Source: Bacteroidales bacterium | GTDB lineage: Bacteria; Bacteroidota; Bacteroidia; Bacteroidales; UBA12170 | Assembly (NCBI GenBank): GCA_021157585.1 | Contig: JAGGWH010000056.1 | Coordinates: 1-35,685 of the forward strand | DNA length: 35,685 nt | Direction of reading: 5' to 3' | In this document: in pieces, positions 25,003-33,767 of the stretch | Position numbering within the stretch: position 1 is the first letter of the stretch | Layout: each line of letters starts with the position of its first letter | Program-made: the position numbers and the translations under genes | Notes under the pieces: generated by a model | The model's database searches: none | Seen by the model: the letters and a program-made list of their open reading frames with translations, nothing else | Told to the model about the DNA's origin: nothing

Positions 25003-25455
25003 ATGGCAAAAATTAGAATTACAAAAGAGTTTAAATTTGAAACTGCTCACGCTTTAAAAGCTTATGATGGACTTTGTAAACATATTCATGGTCATTCTTA
25101 CGAATTATTGGTTACAGTAATTGGTAATCCTATAGAAGATAAAAGCTCCCCTAAATTAGGAATGGTAATGGATTTTGGCGATCTTAAGATGATAGTGAGA
25201 GAAGAGATAGTGGATAAAATGGATCATGCTTTGGTTTTAAACAAAGATTCAAAAGCAGCACAAAATTTATCTGGTAGCGATGATATGTTTAGTCGTTTGG
25301 TATTGGTTGATTATCAGCCAACAAGCGAAAATATGTTAATAGATTTTGTAGATAGAATCCAGCCCCGTTTGCCCGATGGTATTAAGTTGTATTCTATGTT
25401 TTTACGCGAAACAGTAACTTCTTATGCCGAATGGTTTGCTTCTGACCAAGATTAA
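25003..25455 (+). CDS. 6-pyruvoyl-tetrahydropterin synthase / QueD family protein
   Basis: A 150-residue T-fold protein. FETAHAL (about 12-18) and CKHIHGHSYE (about 25-34) supply the zinc histidines and the catalytic cysteine. VMDFGDLK (about 55-62) and LRETVTSYAEW near the C-terminus supply the substrate-binding Glu. In bacteria the usual role is 6-carboxytetrahydropterin synthesis for queuosine; no other queuosine genes are adjacent. Slightly longer than typical QueD (about 120-140). Its stop overlaps the stop of the convergent radical SAM gene. Confidence 0.85.
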   Translation: MAKIRITKEFKFETAHALKAYDGLCKHIHGHSYELLVTVIGNPIEDKSSPKLGMVMDFGDLKMIVREEIVDKMDHALVLNKDSKAAQNLSGSDDMFSRLVLVDYQPTSENMLIDFVDRIQPRLPDGIKLYSMFLRETVTSYAEWFASDQD

Positions 25456-27392
25456 TTTCTCCTGAATTTATTTTTTTTAGGCTTATTCGTTTTAAAACTT
25501 TTTGGACTGCTGCTTTCTTGCACTTTTACTTTGCGAGCTAACAATTTTTTTATCAAATCAGGTCTATTTTTTAAAACACTCCTAATCCAAGATGCATTTT
25601 CTCCTTTATACCAAAAAAAGAAACGGTGTTGTTCTTGTTTTTCCAGTTTTTTTCGTGCGGTATAAACCTTTTCTAAAGTATAGGGGTGGTAACCGGAGTA
25701 GTAGGCTACGGTGGCAACTGTCATTGGTGTTGGAGTAAAGTCTTGTACTTGCTCTAAATGAAATCCCATATCTTTAGTTTCGGCGGCTAAATTGGCCATA
25801 TCTTCCAGTTTGGATTCAGGATGTGAGGAAATAAAATAGGGGATAAGTTGAAGTTTTTTTCCCAGCTTCTGATTGATGGTGTCAAACTGTTTTTTAAACG
25901 AGTGAAAATATTTGAAAGATGGTTTACGCATCATCTTCAGCGTTTTGTCAGAGGTATGCTCCGGAGCTACTTTTAATCGTCCACTAACGTGGCGGTCGAG
26001 CAGTTGTTGCATATATGCATTCATTCCTTTTTCATCTCCTTCTGTATTAAAATCCTTCACTAATAAATCGTAGCGAATACCGCTTCCAACATAGGCTTTC
26101 TTTATTTTGGGATGAGCATCTACTTTCTTGTAAATATTAAGCAAGGCTTGATGAGAAGTATCTAAATTATGACAAACAGTAGGATGAATACAAGATGGGC
26201 GTTTACATTGATCGCATAACTCCTGATATCGTCCTTTCATTTTGTACATATTTGCCGAAGGACCACCTAAGTCAGAAATATTTCCTTTGAAATCAGGCAT
26301 CATAGTTATTTGTTCAACTTCTTTCATAATAGAAGCTTCTGATCGGGAAGCAATAAATTTTCCTTGATGTGCCGAAATAGTACAAAAGCTACATCCTCCA
26401 AAACAACCACGATGCAGATTCACTGAAAATTTAATCATTTCAAAAGCGGGAATCGGGCCTCGTTTTTTGTATTTGGGATGAGGTAAACGAGTATAAGGTA
26501 AATCAAAAGCAGCATCAATTTCCTTTTCTGTCATGGTTGGAAAAGGAGGATTAATAATTACCGTATCTTTTCCAATTTGTTGCAAAATTCTTTTAGCGTT
26601 TATTTTATTAGATTCTTGTTCTATATGTTTAAAGTTTTTGGCAAACTTCAATTTATCTTTCAAACATTCATCGTGAGAATATAATTTAACATCACGCCAA
26701 TTTTTATTTTGCGGAATAGTTTGTCCTTCTATAATAAGAATTCCTGTTTGAGGAATAGTATTTAAAGCTTTGAAAGGAACGCCTTTTTTTAATAATTCCA
26801 AGATAGACAGTAAAGGCTGTTCGCCCATTCCATAAACCAATAAATCTGCTTTACTTTCTTTTAAAATGGAGGTTTTAAGTTTATCCGACCAATAATCGTA
26901 ATGTGTTAATCTACGTAATGAAGCTTCAACGCCACCTAATACAATTGGAATATCGGGATAAATATTTTTAAGTATATTGCAATAAACAATTGATGCGTAG
27001 TCGGGGCGGAAACTTTTATCACCTCCCGGAGTGTAAGCATCGTTGGAGCGTAGACGTTTGTTGGCGGTATAATGATTTACCATAGAATCCATATTCCCGG
27101 CAGTAACTGCAAAAAATAGTCGGGGTTTACCAAATTTTTTAAAATCACGTAAATCATCTTTCCATTGGGGTTGTGGAATAATACCAACGCGTAAGCCTTC
27201 TGCTTCGATAATTCTGCCAATAACTGCCGCACCAAATGCAGGATGATCAACATAAGCATCACCGCTTATTATTACAATATCCAGTTCTTCCCAGCCTCGT
27301 TGTAACATTTCCTTACGAGTAATAGGAAGCCAGTCTTCTATCCTTGGTTCTTTATACATTGCGGCAAAGCTACAATAAATCGGTTTAGCCAT
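25452..27392 (-). CDS. YgiQ-family radical SAM protein
   Basis: 646 residues with the family opening LPITRKEMLQRGW and ISGDAYVDHPAFG. A B12-binding-like N-terminal half follows (GGVEASLRR near 153-161), then the radical SAM cluster motif C330-x3-C334-x2-C337 in HRGCFGGCSFC. APEHTSDKTL and the PTPMTVATVAYYSG block lie near the C-terminus. YgiQ proteins are widely conserved with an unsettled function. The C-terminus ends in a basic, low-complexity tail (KVQESSSPKSF onward). The true start may be the ATG at 27359 (MYKEPRIED): a -7-like TAGCTTTG (27372-27365, minus) lies inside the longer reading. Confidence 0.9.
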   Translation of the reverse strand: MAKPIYCSFAAMYKEPRIEDWLPITRKEMLQRGWEELDIVIISGDAYVDHPAFGAAVIGRIIEAEGLRVGIIPQPQWKDDLRDFKKFGKPRLFFAVTAGNMDSMVNHYTANKRLRSNDAYTPGGDKSFRPDYASIVYCNILKNIYPDIPIVLGGVEASLRRLTHYDYWSDKLKTSILKESKADLLVYGMGEQPLLSILELLKKGVPFKALNTIPQTGILIIEGQTIPQNKNWRDVKLYSHDECLKDKLKFAKNFKHIEQESNKINAKRILQQIGKDTVIINPPFPTMTEKEIDAAFDLPYTRLPHPKYKKRGPIPAFEMIKFSVNLHRGCFGGCSFCTISAHQGKFIASRSEASIMKEVEQITMMPDFKGNISDLGGPSANMYKMKGRYQELCDQCKRPSCIHPTVCHNLDTSHQALLNIYKKVDAHPKIKKAYVGSGIRYDLLVKDFNTEGDEKGMNAYMQQLLDRHVSGRLKVAPEHTSDKTLKMMRKPSFKYFHSFKKQFDTINQKLGKKLQLIPYFISSHPESKLEDMANLAAETKDMGFHLEQVQDFTPTPMTVATVAYYSGYHPYTLEKVYTARKKLEKQEQHRFFFWYKGENASWIRSVLKNRPDLIKKLLARKVKVQESSSPKSFKTNKPKKNKFRRN

Positions 27393-27409
27393 GCTGCTTT
27401 GTTTTTTCG

Positions 27410-27440
27410 TTTATACGTCGGGAAAATATTCTTAGCTTTG
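27410..27440 (+). promoter_or_regulatory. Promoter of the gldA-like gene (TTTA-N19-TAGCTTTG)
   Basis: TTTA (27410-27413), 19 bases, TAGCTTTGC (27433-27441). The -7 box is a full match and the -33 box 3 of 4. Transcription would start near 27447, which excludes the upstream TTG start at 27443 and supports ATG 27458. Confidence 0.6.
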
Positions 27441-27457
27441 CTTTGAAAATAAAGCCA

Positions 27458-28369
27458 ATGTCTATAAAACTAAAAAATATCAGTAAAGTTTATGGAAAAC
27501 AGTTAGCTCTAAAAAATGTTTCCATTACTATTAATCAAGGAGAAGTTGTAGGGTTGTTAGGTCCCAATGGAGCCGGAAAATCGACATTAATGAAAATCAT
27601 TAGTGGTTATTTACCTCCAAGCGAGGGAAAGGCATTTGTTTATGGTTTTGATGTAGAAACTGATGACAAAAAGGTAAAAAGTATAATAGGATATTTACCT
27701 GAAAGTAATGCTTTGTATTTGGATATGTATGTCCGCGAGTATTTGCATTTTATAGCGAATTTATATGGGCAGAAAAATATAAAAGAAGAGGTGAATAAGG
27801 TTGTTAGTATGTGTGGTTTAAGTCCGGAACAAAATAAAAAAATCGGAGCTCTTTCTAAAGGATATAAACAAAGAGTTGGACTGGCGCAAGCTTTGATTCA
27901 TAAACCTGATGTCTTAATTCTCGATGAGCCAACAACAGGTTTAGATCCAAACCAGTTGGTTGAAATCAGAAAACTTATCAAGGAAGTAGGAAAAGAAAAA
28001 ACCGTTTTGCTATCTTCCCATATTATGCAAGAAGTTGAAGCTATTTGTTCTAGGGTAATTATTATTAATAAGGGCGAAGTAGTAGCCGATGATTTAACAG
28101 AAAATTTATCGAAATATATAAATAGCGTAGAGAAAATATTACTTGAACTTGACGAGGGAATTGATGATAATGAACTAATGCAGTTGGAAGGTGTTACAGG
28201 TGTTAAGTCGATAGCCTTAAATACTTGGGAGATTCAGTCAGAAGGAACTGCTGATGTTCGCCAAGCTTTATTTGGATTAGCTGTTAAAAAGGGTTTAAAC
28301 ATTCGCTCTTTACAAAAAGTAGAAAACTCTTTAGAACAAATCTTTCAAGAATTGACAAAGGAAAACTAG
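27458..28369 (+). CDS. GldA-like ABC transporter ATP-binding protein
   Basis: The ATPase half of an export-type ABC transporter. 303 residues with Walker A GPNGAGKST (about 33-41), signature LSKGYKQRVGLAQALIH (about 131-147), Walker B VLILDEPTTGLDP and switch His in SSHIMQEVEA. The blocks GYLPESNALYLDMYVREYL and LDPNQLVEIRKLI are strongly GldA-like. In gliding flavobacteria GldA works with GldF and GldG. Neither permease gene is here, so the partners must lie elsewhere. A motility role is not implied. Confidence 0.85.
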   Translation: MSIKLKNISKVYGKQLALKNVSITINQGEVVGLLGPNGAGKSTLMKIISGYLPPSEGKAFVYGFDVETDDKKVKSIIGYLPESNALYLDMYVREYLHFIANLYGQKNIKEEVNKVVSMCGLSPEQNKKIGALSKGYKQRVGLAQALIHKPDVLILDEPTTGLDPNQLVEIRKLIKEVGKEKTVLLSSHIMQEVEAICSRVIIINKGEVVADDLTENLSKYINSVEKILLELDEGIDDNELMQLEGVTGVKSIALNTWEIQSEGTADVRQALFGLAVKKGLNIRSLQKVENSLEQIFQELTKEN

Positions 28370-28383
28370 TTTTCTTTATAAAG

Positions 28384-28415
28384 CAGACAAATAAAAAACA
28401 GAGTGCTTTTGTCTG
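28384..28415. other. Weak hairpin after the ABC ATPase gene
   Basis: CAGACAAA (28384-28391) and TTTGTCTG (28408-28415) pair over 8 bases around a 16-base loop, 15 bases after the stop. No T-run follows, so terminator function is doubtful. Confidence 0.3.
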
Positions 28416-28522
28416 ATAAGGAAAGCATTTAGAGTGTATTCAATTTCGTAGCCTTCATTGTGAAATTGGCGGTAAATAATAGCTTCCCTTTATTATAATT
28501 TTAGTTCTCACTGAGGAGAGCA

Positions 28523-28897
28523 TTAGGTGTAGCTAAGTTCATACATTTGCCTGATAGACCAACTGAGTATAAAAGATACCGCAAGTGAAATAATTGCCCA
28601 CATAAGATATATTTCTGTTTGACTAGCGTGTAGAGAGGATTGCAAATAGTAAATGCCTCCAAGCCCCAAAAGAATCATAACAATGCCCCCTAAAAGTTCA
28701 TATTCCCATGCTAAAAGAAGCGTGAGAAGTAGTAAAAACCAAGGTAAGGCATTGGGAAGATTTCTTAAGATATTTTCTATGGTAATTCCATATTTTATAG
28801 CCCCGGTAAATATTGCAATACTGACCATTGTAAATCCTAAGAGGATAGTTCCAAAACGTGCAAAAGCCCTAAAAAAGTTTGCAATATTTAGTATCAT
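28523..28897 (-). CDS. Four-helix membrane protein, 124 aa, unknown function
   Basis: Four predicted transmembrane helices (about 15-33, 48-63, 65-84 and 95-113) with short loops. PNALPWFLLLLTLLLAWEYELLGG has the look of the small membrane proteins common in Bacteroidota genomes (DUF7670-like by impression). There is no enzymatic motif. It has a good promoter of its own (28929-28959) and no operon partner. Function cannot be assigned. Confidence 0.65.
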   Translation of the reverse strand: MILNIANFFRAFARFGTILLGFTMVSIAIFTGAIKYGITIENILRNLPNALPWFLLLLTLLLAWEYELLGGIVMILLGLGGIYYLQSSLHASQTEIYLMWAIISLAVSFILSWSIRQMYELSYT

Positions 28898-28928
28898 TTT
28901 ATATTTAGGTATTTAGCCTTTTATTAAG

Positions 28929-28959
28929 CAAAGGTATTAGTTTTTTGTACGTATATCAA
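28929..28959 (-). promoter_or_regulatory. Promoter of the 124-aa membrane protein gene
   Basis: On the minus strand TTG (28959-28957), 20 bases, TACCTTTGC (28936-28928), a full -7 match and a 3-of-4 -33 match (ATTG), leaving a leader of about 25 bases before the ATG at 28897. Confidence 0.6.
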
Positions 28960-28986
28960 TTAAATTTGGAATGCAAAGATACAAAT

Positions 28987-29973
28987 TTATTGATTTATAA
29001 TAGTTTGAAGTTCAGTCTCTGACACTTTTAGTAAACCTGAAACGGGTAAACGCTTAGTCATTTCGCGCCAATTAGCATTATTTGCAAAGACTATTTTGAA
29101 GATAGGAAGAGCATTTTCTATCATTCCATTATTTGCCATAGTTACCGCTTTCCAGTATTTCATCTCAAAGTTGTTGGCTTGCATTTCTTCCGCTGCCGCA
29201 TATTCTTTAAGTGCTAGTGTCATATCTCCGTGTTCAACGGCTAAATCTCCTTTATTCATATGTTCGTAGGCACGGTGTACAATTAGTAAACGATTAAGTT
29301 CAATAAGTGGATATGGATTATCATCAACACGTAAATCTACTTTTTTGTCTTGCCATTCCGGAACTTTTTCCGGACCTACAACTAATAATGCAGCTGATTG
29401 TCTGCCTCTTATATCGCCTCCGGCTTCTTGAGCAGCCATTAGTACTTTTACAACTCTTTCTGCCAAAGGTAAATGAGCATTTTCTAAGAAAGCTTTTTCC
29501 ATAGCTGGAACAACTTTATCGTTCAACATCATATTGGCTTGAACTGCAAAATTATTGCCAACAATATGGTGGGCAGACTGAACACATTTGGTGCCCGTAT
29601 ATGAAAAAACAGAACCATTTACATCTAACAATGCGAGTTGTCTGAAATCCCGACCTTCGTCTGATTCAATAAGCTGATTTAAAGCCTCTTTTGCAGAAAT
29701 CCCGTTTTCCATTAATTTTAATCCTTTAGGTCCAAAAGCAGGATTTATAAAGGATTGAGTAGCTACAACACCAACACCGGATTTTCCCCAACTGACTAAT
29801 GTGCCAACAGAAAACCAGTGACTTTGAACACCAACAGCCATTTCTCCCGTAGCAGTGTCACGAGCTACTATAGAAAATGTGTGGGCAAAGGGCTCCGTAC
29901 TTTTATAGGTTTGGGCATTTAAACTTAAAAAGCTAATAAAGTAGATGGATATAAAAAGGATAATTTGTCTCAT
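28987..29973 (-). CDS. Secreted DUF1028 (Ntn-hydrolase-like) protein
   Basis: 328 residues. A signal peptide (about 1-20, ending LNAQ) is followed by the DUF1028 domain: HTFSIVARDTATGEMAVGVQSHWFSVG and GVGVVATQSFINPAFGPKGL (about 30-85), then GGDIRGRQSAALLVV (about 190-205). A helical C-terminal part (about 235-325) resembles a short TPR-like region. DUF1028 proteins are related to Ntn hydrolases; substrates are uncertain. The gene lies 17 bases after the racemase-like gene, so they probably form an operon. Confidence 0.85.
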   Translation of the reverse strand: MRQIILFISIYFISFLSLNAQTYKSTEPFAHTFSIVARDTATGEMAVGVQSHWFSVGTLVSWGKSGVGVVATQSFINPAFGPKGLKLMENGISAKEALNQLIESDEGRDFRQLALLDVNGSVFSYTGTKCVQSAHHIVGNNFAVQANMMLNDKVVPAMEKAFLENAHLPLAERVVKVLMAAQEAGGDIRGRQSAALLVVGPEKVPEWQDKKVDLRVDDNPYPLIELNRLLIVHRAYEHMNKGDLAVEHGDMTLALKEYAAAEEMQANNFEMKYWKAVTMANNGMIENALPIFKIVFANNANWREMTKRLPVSGLLKVSETELQTIINQ

Positions 29974-29990
29974 TATTTGTTGGATTAATG

Positions 29991-30683
29991 TTAATTTAAA
30001 GCAAATTCAACGGCTTTCTCGGCATGAATTTTTGTTGTGTCAAAAATGGGAATTGGACTGTCCTTTTGTTTGATAAGCAAAGGAATTTCTGTACAACCCA
30101 AAATAACACCTTCAGCTCCTTGATCTTTTAGTTTTTTGATTATGTCCTGATATTTTTTGCGAGATTCATCTTTGATATTTCCGAGGATGAGTTCATTATA
30201 AATAATATCATGAATTATTTGCCTATCAGTTTCGTTAGGTGTTATCACTTTAAGCCAGTGTTCTTCTTCTAAACGACCTTTATAAAAGTCTTGGGTCATA
30301 GTGAAGTTTGTTCCCAATAAGCCAATTTTTTTTATGCCTTTTTCTTTTATTTTTTCTGCTGTTGCATCGGCAATATGTAAAATAGGTATCGATATTTTTT
30401 CTTTTATTTCGGGAACCATTTTATGCATAGTATTGGTGCATATTATTAGAAAATCAGCTCCCGCTTTCTCGACTTTCTGAGCGGCATCAATCATAATTTC
30501 TGTTAGTTTATTCCAATCTTCAGCATGTTGAAGTGTTTCCATCTCGTGAAATTCTACAGAATACATCACGCTTTTTGCAGAATATGTACCGCCAAGAGTT
30601 TCTCTTACTTTTTCATTAATCAGTTGATAATAAACGGCAGATGATTCCCAGCTCATTCCACCTAATAATCCTATGGTTTTCAT
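29991..30683 (-). CDS. Aspartate/glutamate racemase family protein
   Basis: 230 residues with the two catalytic cysteines of the family: C82 in ICTNTMHK and C197 in LGCTEIPLLI. The N-terminus GLLGGMSWESSAVYYQLIN is typical of the YgeA/aspartate racemase branch. It would interconvert L- and D-amino acids (Asp, Glu or a broader range) in the cytosol. It probably heads an operon with the DUF1028 gene. A -7 element (30723-30716) precedes it. Substrate specificity cannot be read from sequence. Confidence 0.88.
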   Translation of the reverse strand: MKTIGLLGGMSWESSAVYYQLINEKVRETLGGTYSAKSVMYSVEFHEMETLQHAEDWNKLTEIMIDAAQKVEKAGADFLIICTNTMHKMVPEIKEKISIPILHIADATAEKIKEKGIKKIGLLGTNFTMTQDFYKGRLEEEHWLKVITPNETDRQIIHDIIYNELILGNIKDESRKKYQDIIKKLKDQGAEGVILGCTEIPLLIKQKDSPIPIFDTTKIHAEKAVEFALN

Positions 30684-30715
30684 GTGTTTTATTTGTGTTG
30701 TTTAATCTTTTGCCT

Positions 30716-30723
30716 CAAAGATA
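30716..30723 (-). promoter_or_regulatory. -7 element TATCTTTG of the racemase-DUF1028 operon
   Basis: Full match to the Bacteroidota -7 box on the minus strand, 32 bases before the ATG at 30683. No clear -33 box. Confidence 0.4.
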
Positions 30724-30729
30724 TAAGAT

Positions 30730-31626
30730 TTATTTGTTTGGTTTAAGATTATATAGCATCGAAAAGCGTATGCTTTGGTAATTAGAATCTTTCATTCCAT
30801 ACTGGAAACGGATTTTGTAGTTCACTGTACTTTTTAGTTTGCTTTGAATATCAATACGATATACTTGTGGATGATCGCCATTGTCTAAATAGCCGGAAAA
30901 TCCTCCAAAATTTTGATTGATACTAAAGTGTTTCGATTCTAAATTCGCACCAAGACCATAAATTACAGCATCATTCTGAAAGTGATCGGGGAGATTGGTT
31001 TGCCAAGCATAAAAGCCAAGCATTCCATAAAATCGTAGTTTAGTTTCCGGTGATAATGCAAATGATTTCCCAAAACTAAGATCGAAATAATAGCCAGGGG
31101 AATCTGAAAAACGAGCTGCTCCATATTGATTTCCTGAAGCTGTTTTGATATTTATGCTGAGTAAAATATCGGGTAAGATTTTGTGATTCTTTAGTAATTG
31201 AATATGTGTGCCAATATATAAATCGCCTATTGCAACTCCCTGACCATCATAATCTGTAGAGCTTCTTTGAGCGCGGGTAAAGGCATCGTATTCATAAATT
31301 TCAAAAGGAACTATAAATAATTGAATCCCGACTTTTTTATTCTTAAAAGGAATAAATAAACGGGTGAAAAGATTTAGTGTTTGTTCGTGCTCATTAAAAT
31401 GACCTTCGGCAGCAGTTTCAAAAGTTAAGGACTTTTCAATAATTCCCGTTTTAATTTCAGGGACAGGAAAAGCATTAGGTCCCATAAAACCGGGCGAAAG
31501 AGTGAGGTATCTTTCCCAAGGTGTAATTCTATCCCAATTATTTTCATTATTCCACCACGTACCTTGAGCAAAACTGTAGTGGCTCAGCATCAAGAAAAGA
31601 AAGAAGAGGGGGGCGATTCTTTTCAT
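30730..31626 (-). CDS. Predicted outer-membrane protein, paralog 2 of a tandem pair
   Basis: 298 residues. A signal peptide (about 1-20, ending SFAQ) is followed by aromatic-rich alternating strands suggesting a beta barrel, ending in FSMLYNLKPNK. It shares its whole plan with the gene directly upstream: TPWERYLTLSPGFMGPNAFP, GDLYIGTHIQLLK, ASGNQYGAARFSDSPGYYF and the NLPDHFQNDA block. The start codon overlaps the upstream stop by 4 bases (ATGA). No named family is recognised. Outer-membrane location is inferred. Confidence 0.7.
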   Translation of the reverse strand: MKRIAPLFFLFLMLSHYSFAQGTWWNNENNWDRITPWERYLTLSPGFMGPNAFPVPEIKTGIIEKSLTFETAAEGHFNEHEQTLNLFTRLFIPFKNKKVGIQLFIVPFEIYEYDAFTRAQRSSTDYDGQGVAIGDLYIGTHIQLLKNHKILPDILLSINIKTASGNQYGAARFSDSPGYYFDLSFGKSFALSPETKLRFYGMLGFYAWQTNLPDHFQNDAVIYGLGANLESKHFSINQNFGGFSGYLDNGDHPQVYRIDIQSKLKSTVNYKIRFQYGMKDSNYQSIRFSMLYNLKPNK

Positions 31627-32525
31627 GATTTAAAATTGTAGATTAGTGAAAGACGAATAGAACGAAAATTATAATCTTGTATTCCATGCTCAAATCGTAA
31701 GCGGAGATTAAGTTTTTTATTGCGCTTAGTTTGGATACTTGAACGTAGAACAATAGGCCGGTCTCCATTGTTTAAATAACCGTAAAAACCACCAATTTCA
31801 TTACTTAAAGTGAATAAAGCTGAATGAAGTTGGAATCCAGCACCAAAAAGTATAGCATCATCTTGCATATGATCGGCTAAATTGGTTTGCCAAACGTAGA
31901 ACCCCAACATAGCATAAACTCTTATAGATTGAATATGTTGATTTTTAAAAGCGTATGTTTTTCCTGCACTTAGATTAAAATAATAGCCCGGAGCATCAGC
32001 AAATCGGGCAGAGCCAAATTCATTTCCAGAGGCCGTTCGAAGGTTAATACCTAATAATAAATCCGGCCATTTTGGATGGCCTTTTAGTAACTGAATCTGA
32101 GTGCCAATATATAAGTCACCGGATGCATGTCCTTTTCCTTCATAATTTCTTGAGAAACGTTCATCACGAATTAGAGTGTCGTGTGAGAAAAATTCAATAG
32201 GAACCATCCATAGTTGTAGTCCAACCTTGCCTTTTAAAAGTGGAATAAAAAATTTTGTGAATAGATTATTTGTTTGTTCGTGCGAATTATAATGTCCCTC
32301 AAAAGCAGTTTCTACTTGCAAATCCGACTGAAGCAGTCCTTGGTTGATATCGGGAATGGGAAAAGCGTTTGGGCCAAAATAAGCAGGCGACATAATCAAA
32401 TAGCGTTGCCATGGAGTAACACCATCGTGCTGGTGAATTTTGTACCACCACCAATGCTCATTCTGTGCTTGAGTAAAGCTGCTGACAATTAAAAAAAAGA
32501 AAACAAAAAGTTTTGTTTTCAACAT
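31623..32525 (-). CDS. Predicted outer-membrane protein, paralog 1 of a tandem pair
   Basis: 300 residues with a signal peptide (about 1-20, ending TQAQ) and the same architecture as the gene that follows. Shared blocks are TPWQRYLIMSPAYFGPNAFP, GDLYIGTQIQLLKGHPKWPD, ASGNEFGSARFADAPGYYF and NLADHMQDDA. The C-terminus (SIRLSLIYNFKS) has the alternating, aromatic end of a barrel. The pair arose by tandem duplication followed by clear divergence. Function unknown; no transport partner or SusD-like protein adjoins. Confidence 0.7.
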   Translation of the reverse strand: MLKTKLFVFFFLIVSSFTQAQNEHWWWYKIHQHDGVTPWQRYLIMSPAYFGPNAFPIPDINQGLLQSDLQVETAFEGHYNSHEQTNNLFTKFFIPLLKGKVGLQLWMVPIEFFSHDTLIRDERFSRNYEGKGHASGDLYIGTQIQLLKGHPKWPDLLLGINLRTASGNEFGSARFADAPGYYFNLSAGKTYAFKNQHIQSIRVYAMLGFYVWQTNLADHMQDDAILFGAGFQLHSALFTLSNEIGGFYGYLNNGDRPIVLRSSIQTKRNKKLNLRLRFEHGIQDYNFRSIRLSLIYNFKS

Positions 32526-32727
32526 AGAGCAAAGTAAAATTTTAGTCCGATAAAAATACTAAACTTCTTCTATTTATGCTTTATAGTTGCTTAATTTTAT
32601 AAAAGCTTTGAGCTGTTTGGCTTTGTTTCTAATTTCAATTTTGTTCATTTTTGGTTATGTTCTGCAACTACTGGTGTTTGTGCAGGGCGAAAATATCCAA
32701 ATGTTTCTAATAAGAAGATAGGAATTG

Positions 32728-33699
32728 TTAATGATCTAAACGTCGTTTTTTTACGTATCCACCTTTAGTAGCGTTTATGCTGCTGTATATAATAAATGCA
32801 CCGGGATCAATTTTATCAATTTCTCTTTCCAGTTCAGCAATTTCTAATCGAGTAACAACAGTATAAATAATATCTGTTTGTTCTAAGGTACAGCCTTTTT
32901 TTCCATAGCCACGCTTGCCAGAGTATACCGTTACTCCTTTACTCATCTTTTCTGTCAGCAAAATCCTAATATCTTCGCTCTCTGGTGAAATGATGGTTAA
33001 GCCTGTGTATTCGTCTATCCCTTCAACAACAAAATCAACGGTTTTGGATGCAACAATATAAGTGAGAATAGCATAAAGTGCAATTTCAACGGTAAGAATA
33101 TAAGCTCCGAATAGGAAGATAATTACATTGAAAATCAATATGATATCGCCCATACTTAAGCCCGTTTTCTTATTCAAATAGATGGCTAGCACTTCAGTCC
33201 CATCAATTACAGCACCACCTCTTACGGCGAATCCAATTCCAGCTCCTAAAAAGAATCCGCCAAAAACTGCAATTAATAATTTATCGGTAGTGACTACTGG
33301 ATAGGGAATGAATTGCAAAGCCAGAGCCAATAAAATTATGGCTACGATGCTTTTCAACGCAAATTGTTTTCCCATTTGAGATAAGCCTAAATATAAAAAA
33401 GGGAGGTTGATAAGGACAATTAATATAGCTAAAGAGAATCCGGTTACTTCTCTTGTTAGCAGTGAGATTCCCATTACTCCACCATCGATAAAACCATTAG
33501 GTAATAGGAATCCTTTTAGACCAAATCCGGCAGATGCAATACCAATAAGTATCCAAAAACTATCACGTAAAAAGTGGTTAAAATCAACTTGAGCAATTTC
33601 TGCTTCGGACAAAAGTAACTTTTGTGAGATTCTTTCTTGATTTTTATCGTGACGTATTTTTAAACGCTTTAGAATAGCTTTCTTAATAATTTTAAGCAT
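32728..33699 (-). CDS. YitT-family membrane protein (DUF161/DUF2179)
   Basis: 323 residues. A basic cytosolic N-terminus (about 1-45) precedes five or six helices (about 50-215) holding the family blocks GLKGFLLPNGFIDGGVMGIS and GFFLGAGIGFAVRGGAVIDG, the latter followed by TEVLA. A soluble C-terminal DUF2179 domain follows (about 230-320, with GKRGYGKKGCTLEQTD). Function of the family is not settled. It stands alone, with about 200 bases of non-coding sequence downstream and 68 upstream. Confidence 0.88.
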   Translation of the reverse strand: MLKIIKKAILKRLKIRHDKNQERISQKLLLSEAEIAQVDFNHFLRDSFWILIGIASAGFGLKGFLLPNGFIDGGVMGISLLTREVTGFSLAILIVLINLPFLYLGLSQMGKQFALKSIVAIILLALALQFIPYPVVTTDKLLIAVFGGFFLGAGIGFAVRGGAVIDGTEVLAIYLNKKTGLSMGDIILIFNVIIFLFGAYILTVEIALYAILTYIVASKTVDFVVEGIDEYTGLTIISPESEDIRILLTEKMSKGVTVYSGKRGYGKKGCTLEQTDIIYTVVTRLEIAELEREIDKIDPGAFIIYSSINATKGGYVKKRRLDH

Positions 33700-33767
33700 A
33701 CAATTTGCTTTTCTGTAAAATTAATAAGAAATTGATAGAAAATGGATATAATTATAATTATAATCTT

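Noticed and set aside
32578-32700. Minus-strand short frames (one starting MNKIEIRNKAKQL, another ending VVAEHNQK) between the YitT gene and the outer-membrane gene
   Set aside because: Each is under 45 codons, with no promoter and no recognisable family; probably chance or a decayed remnant.
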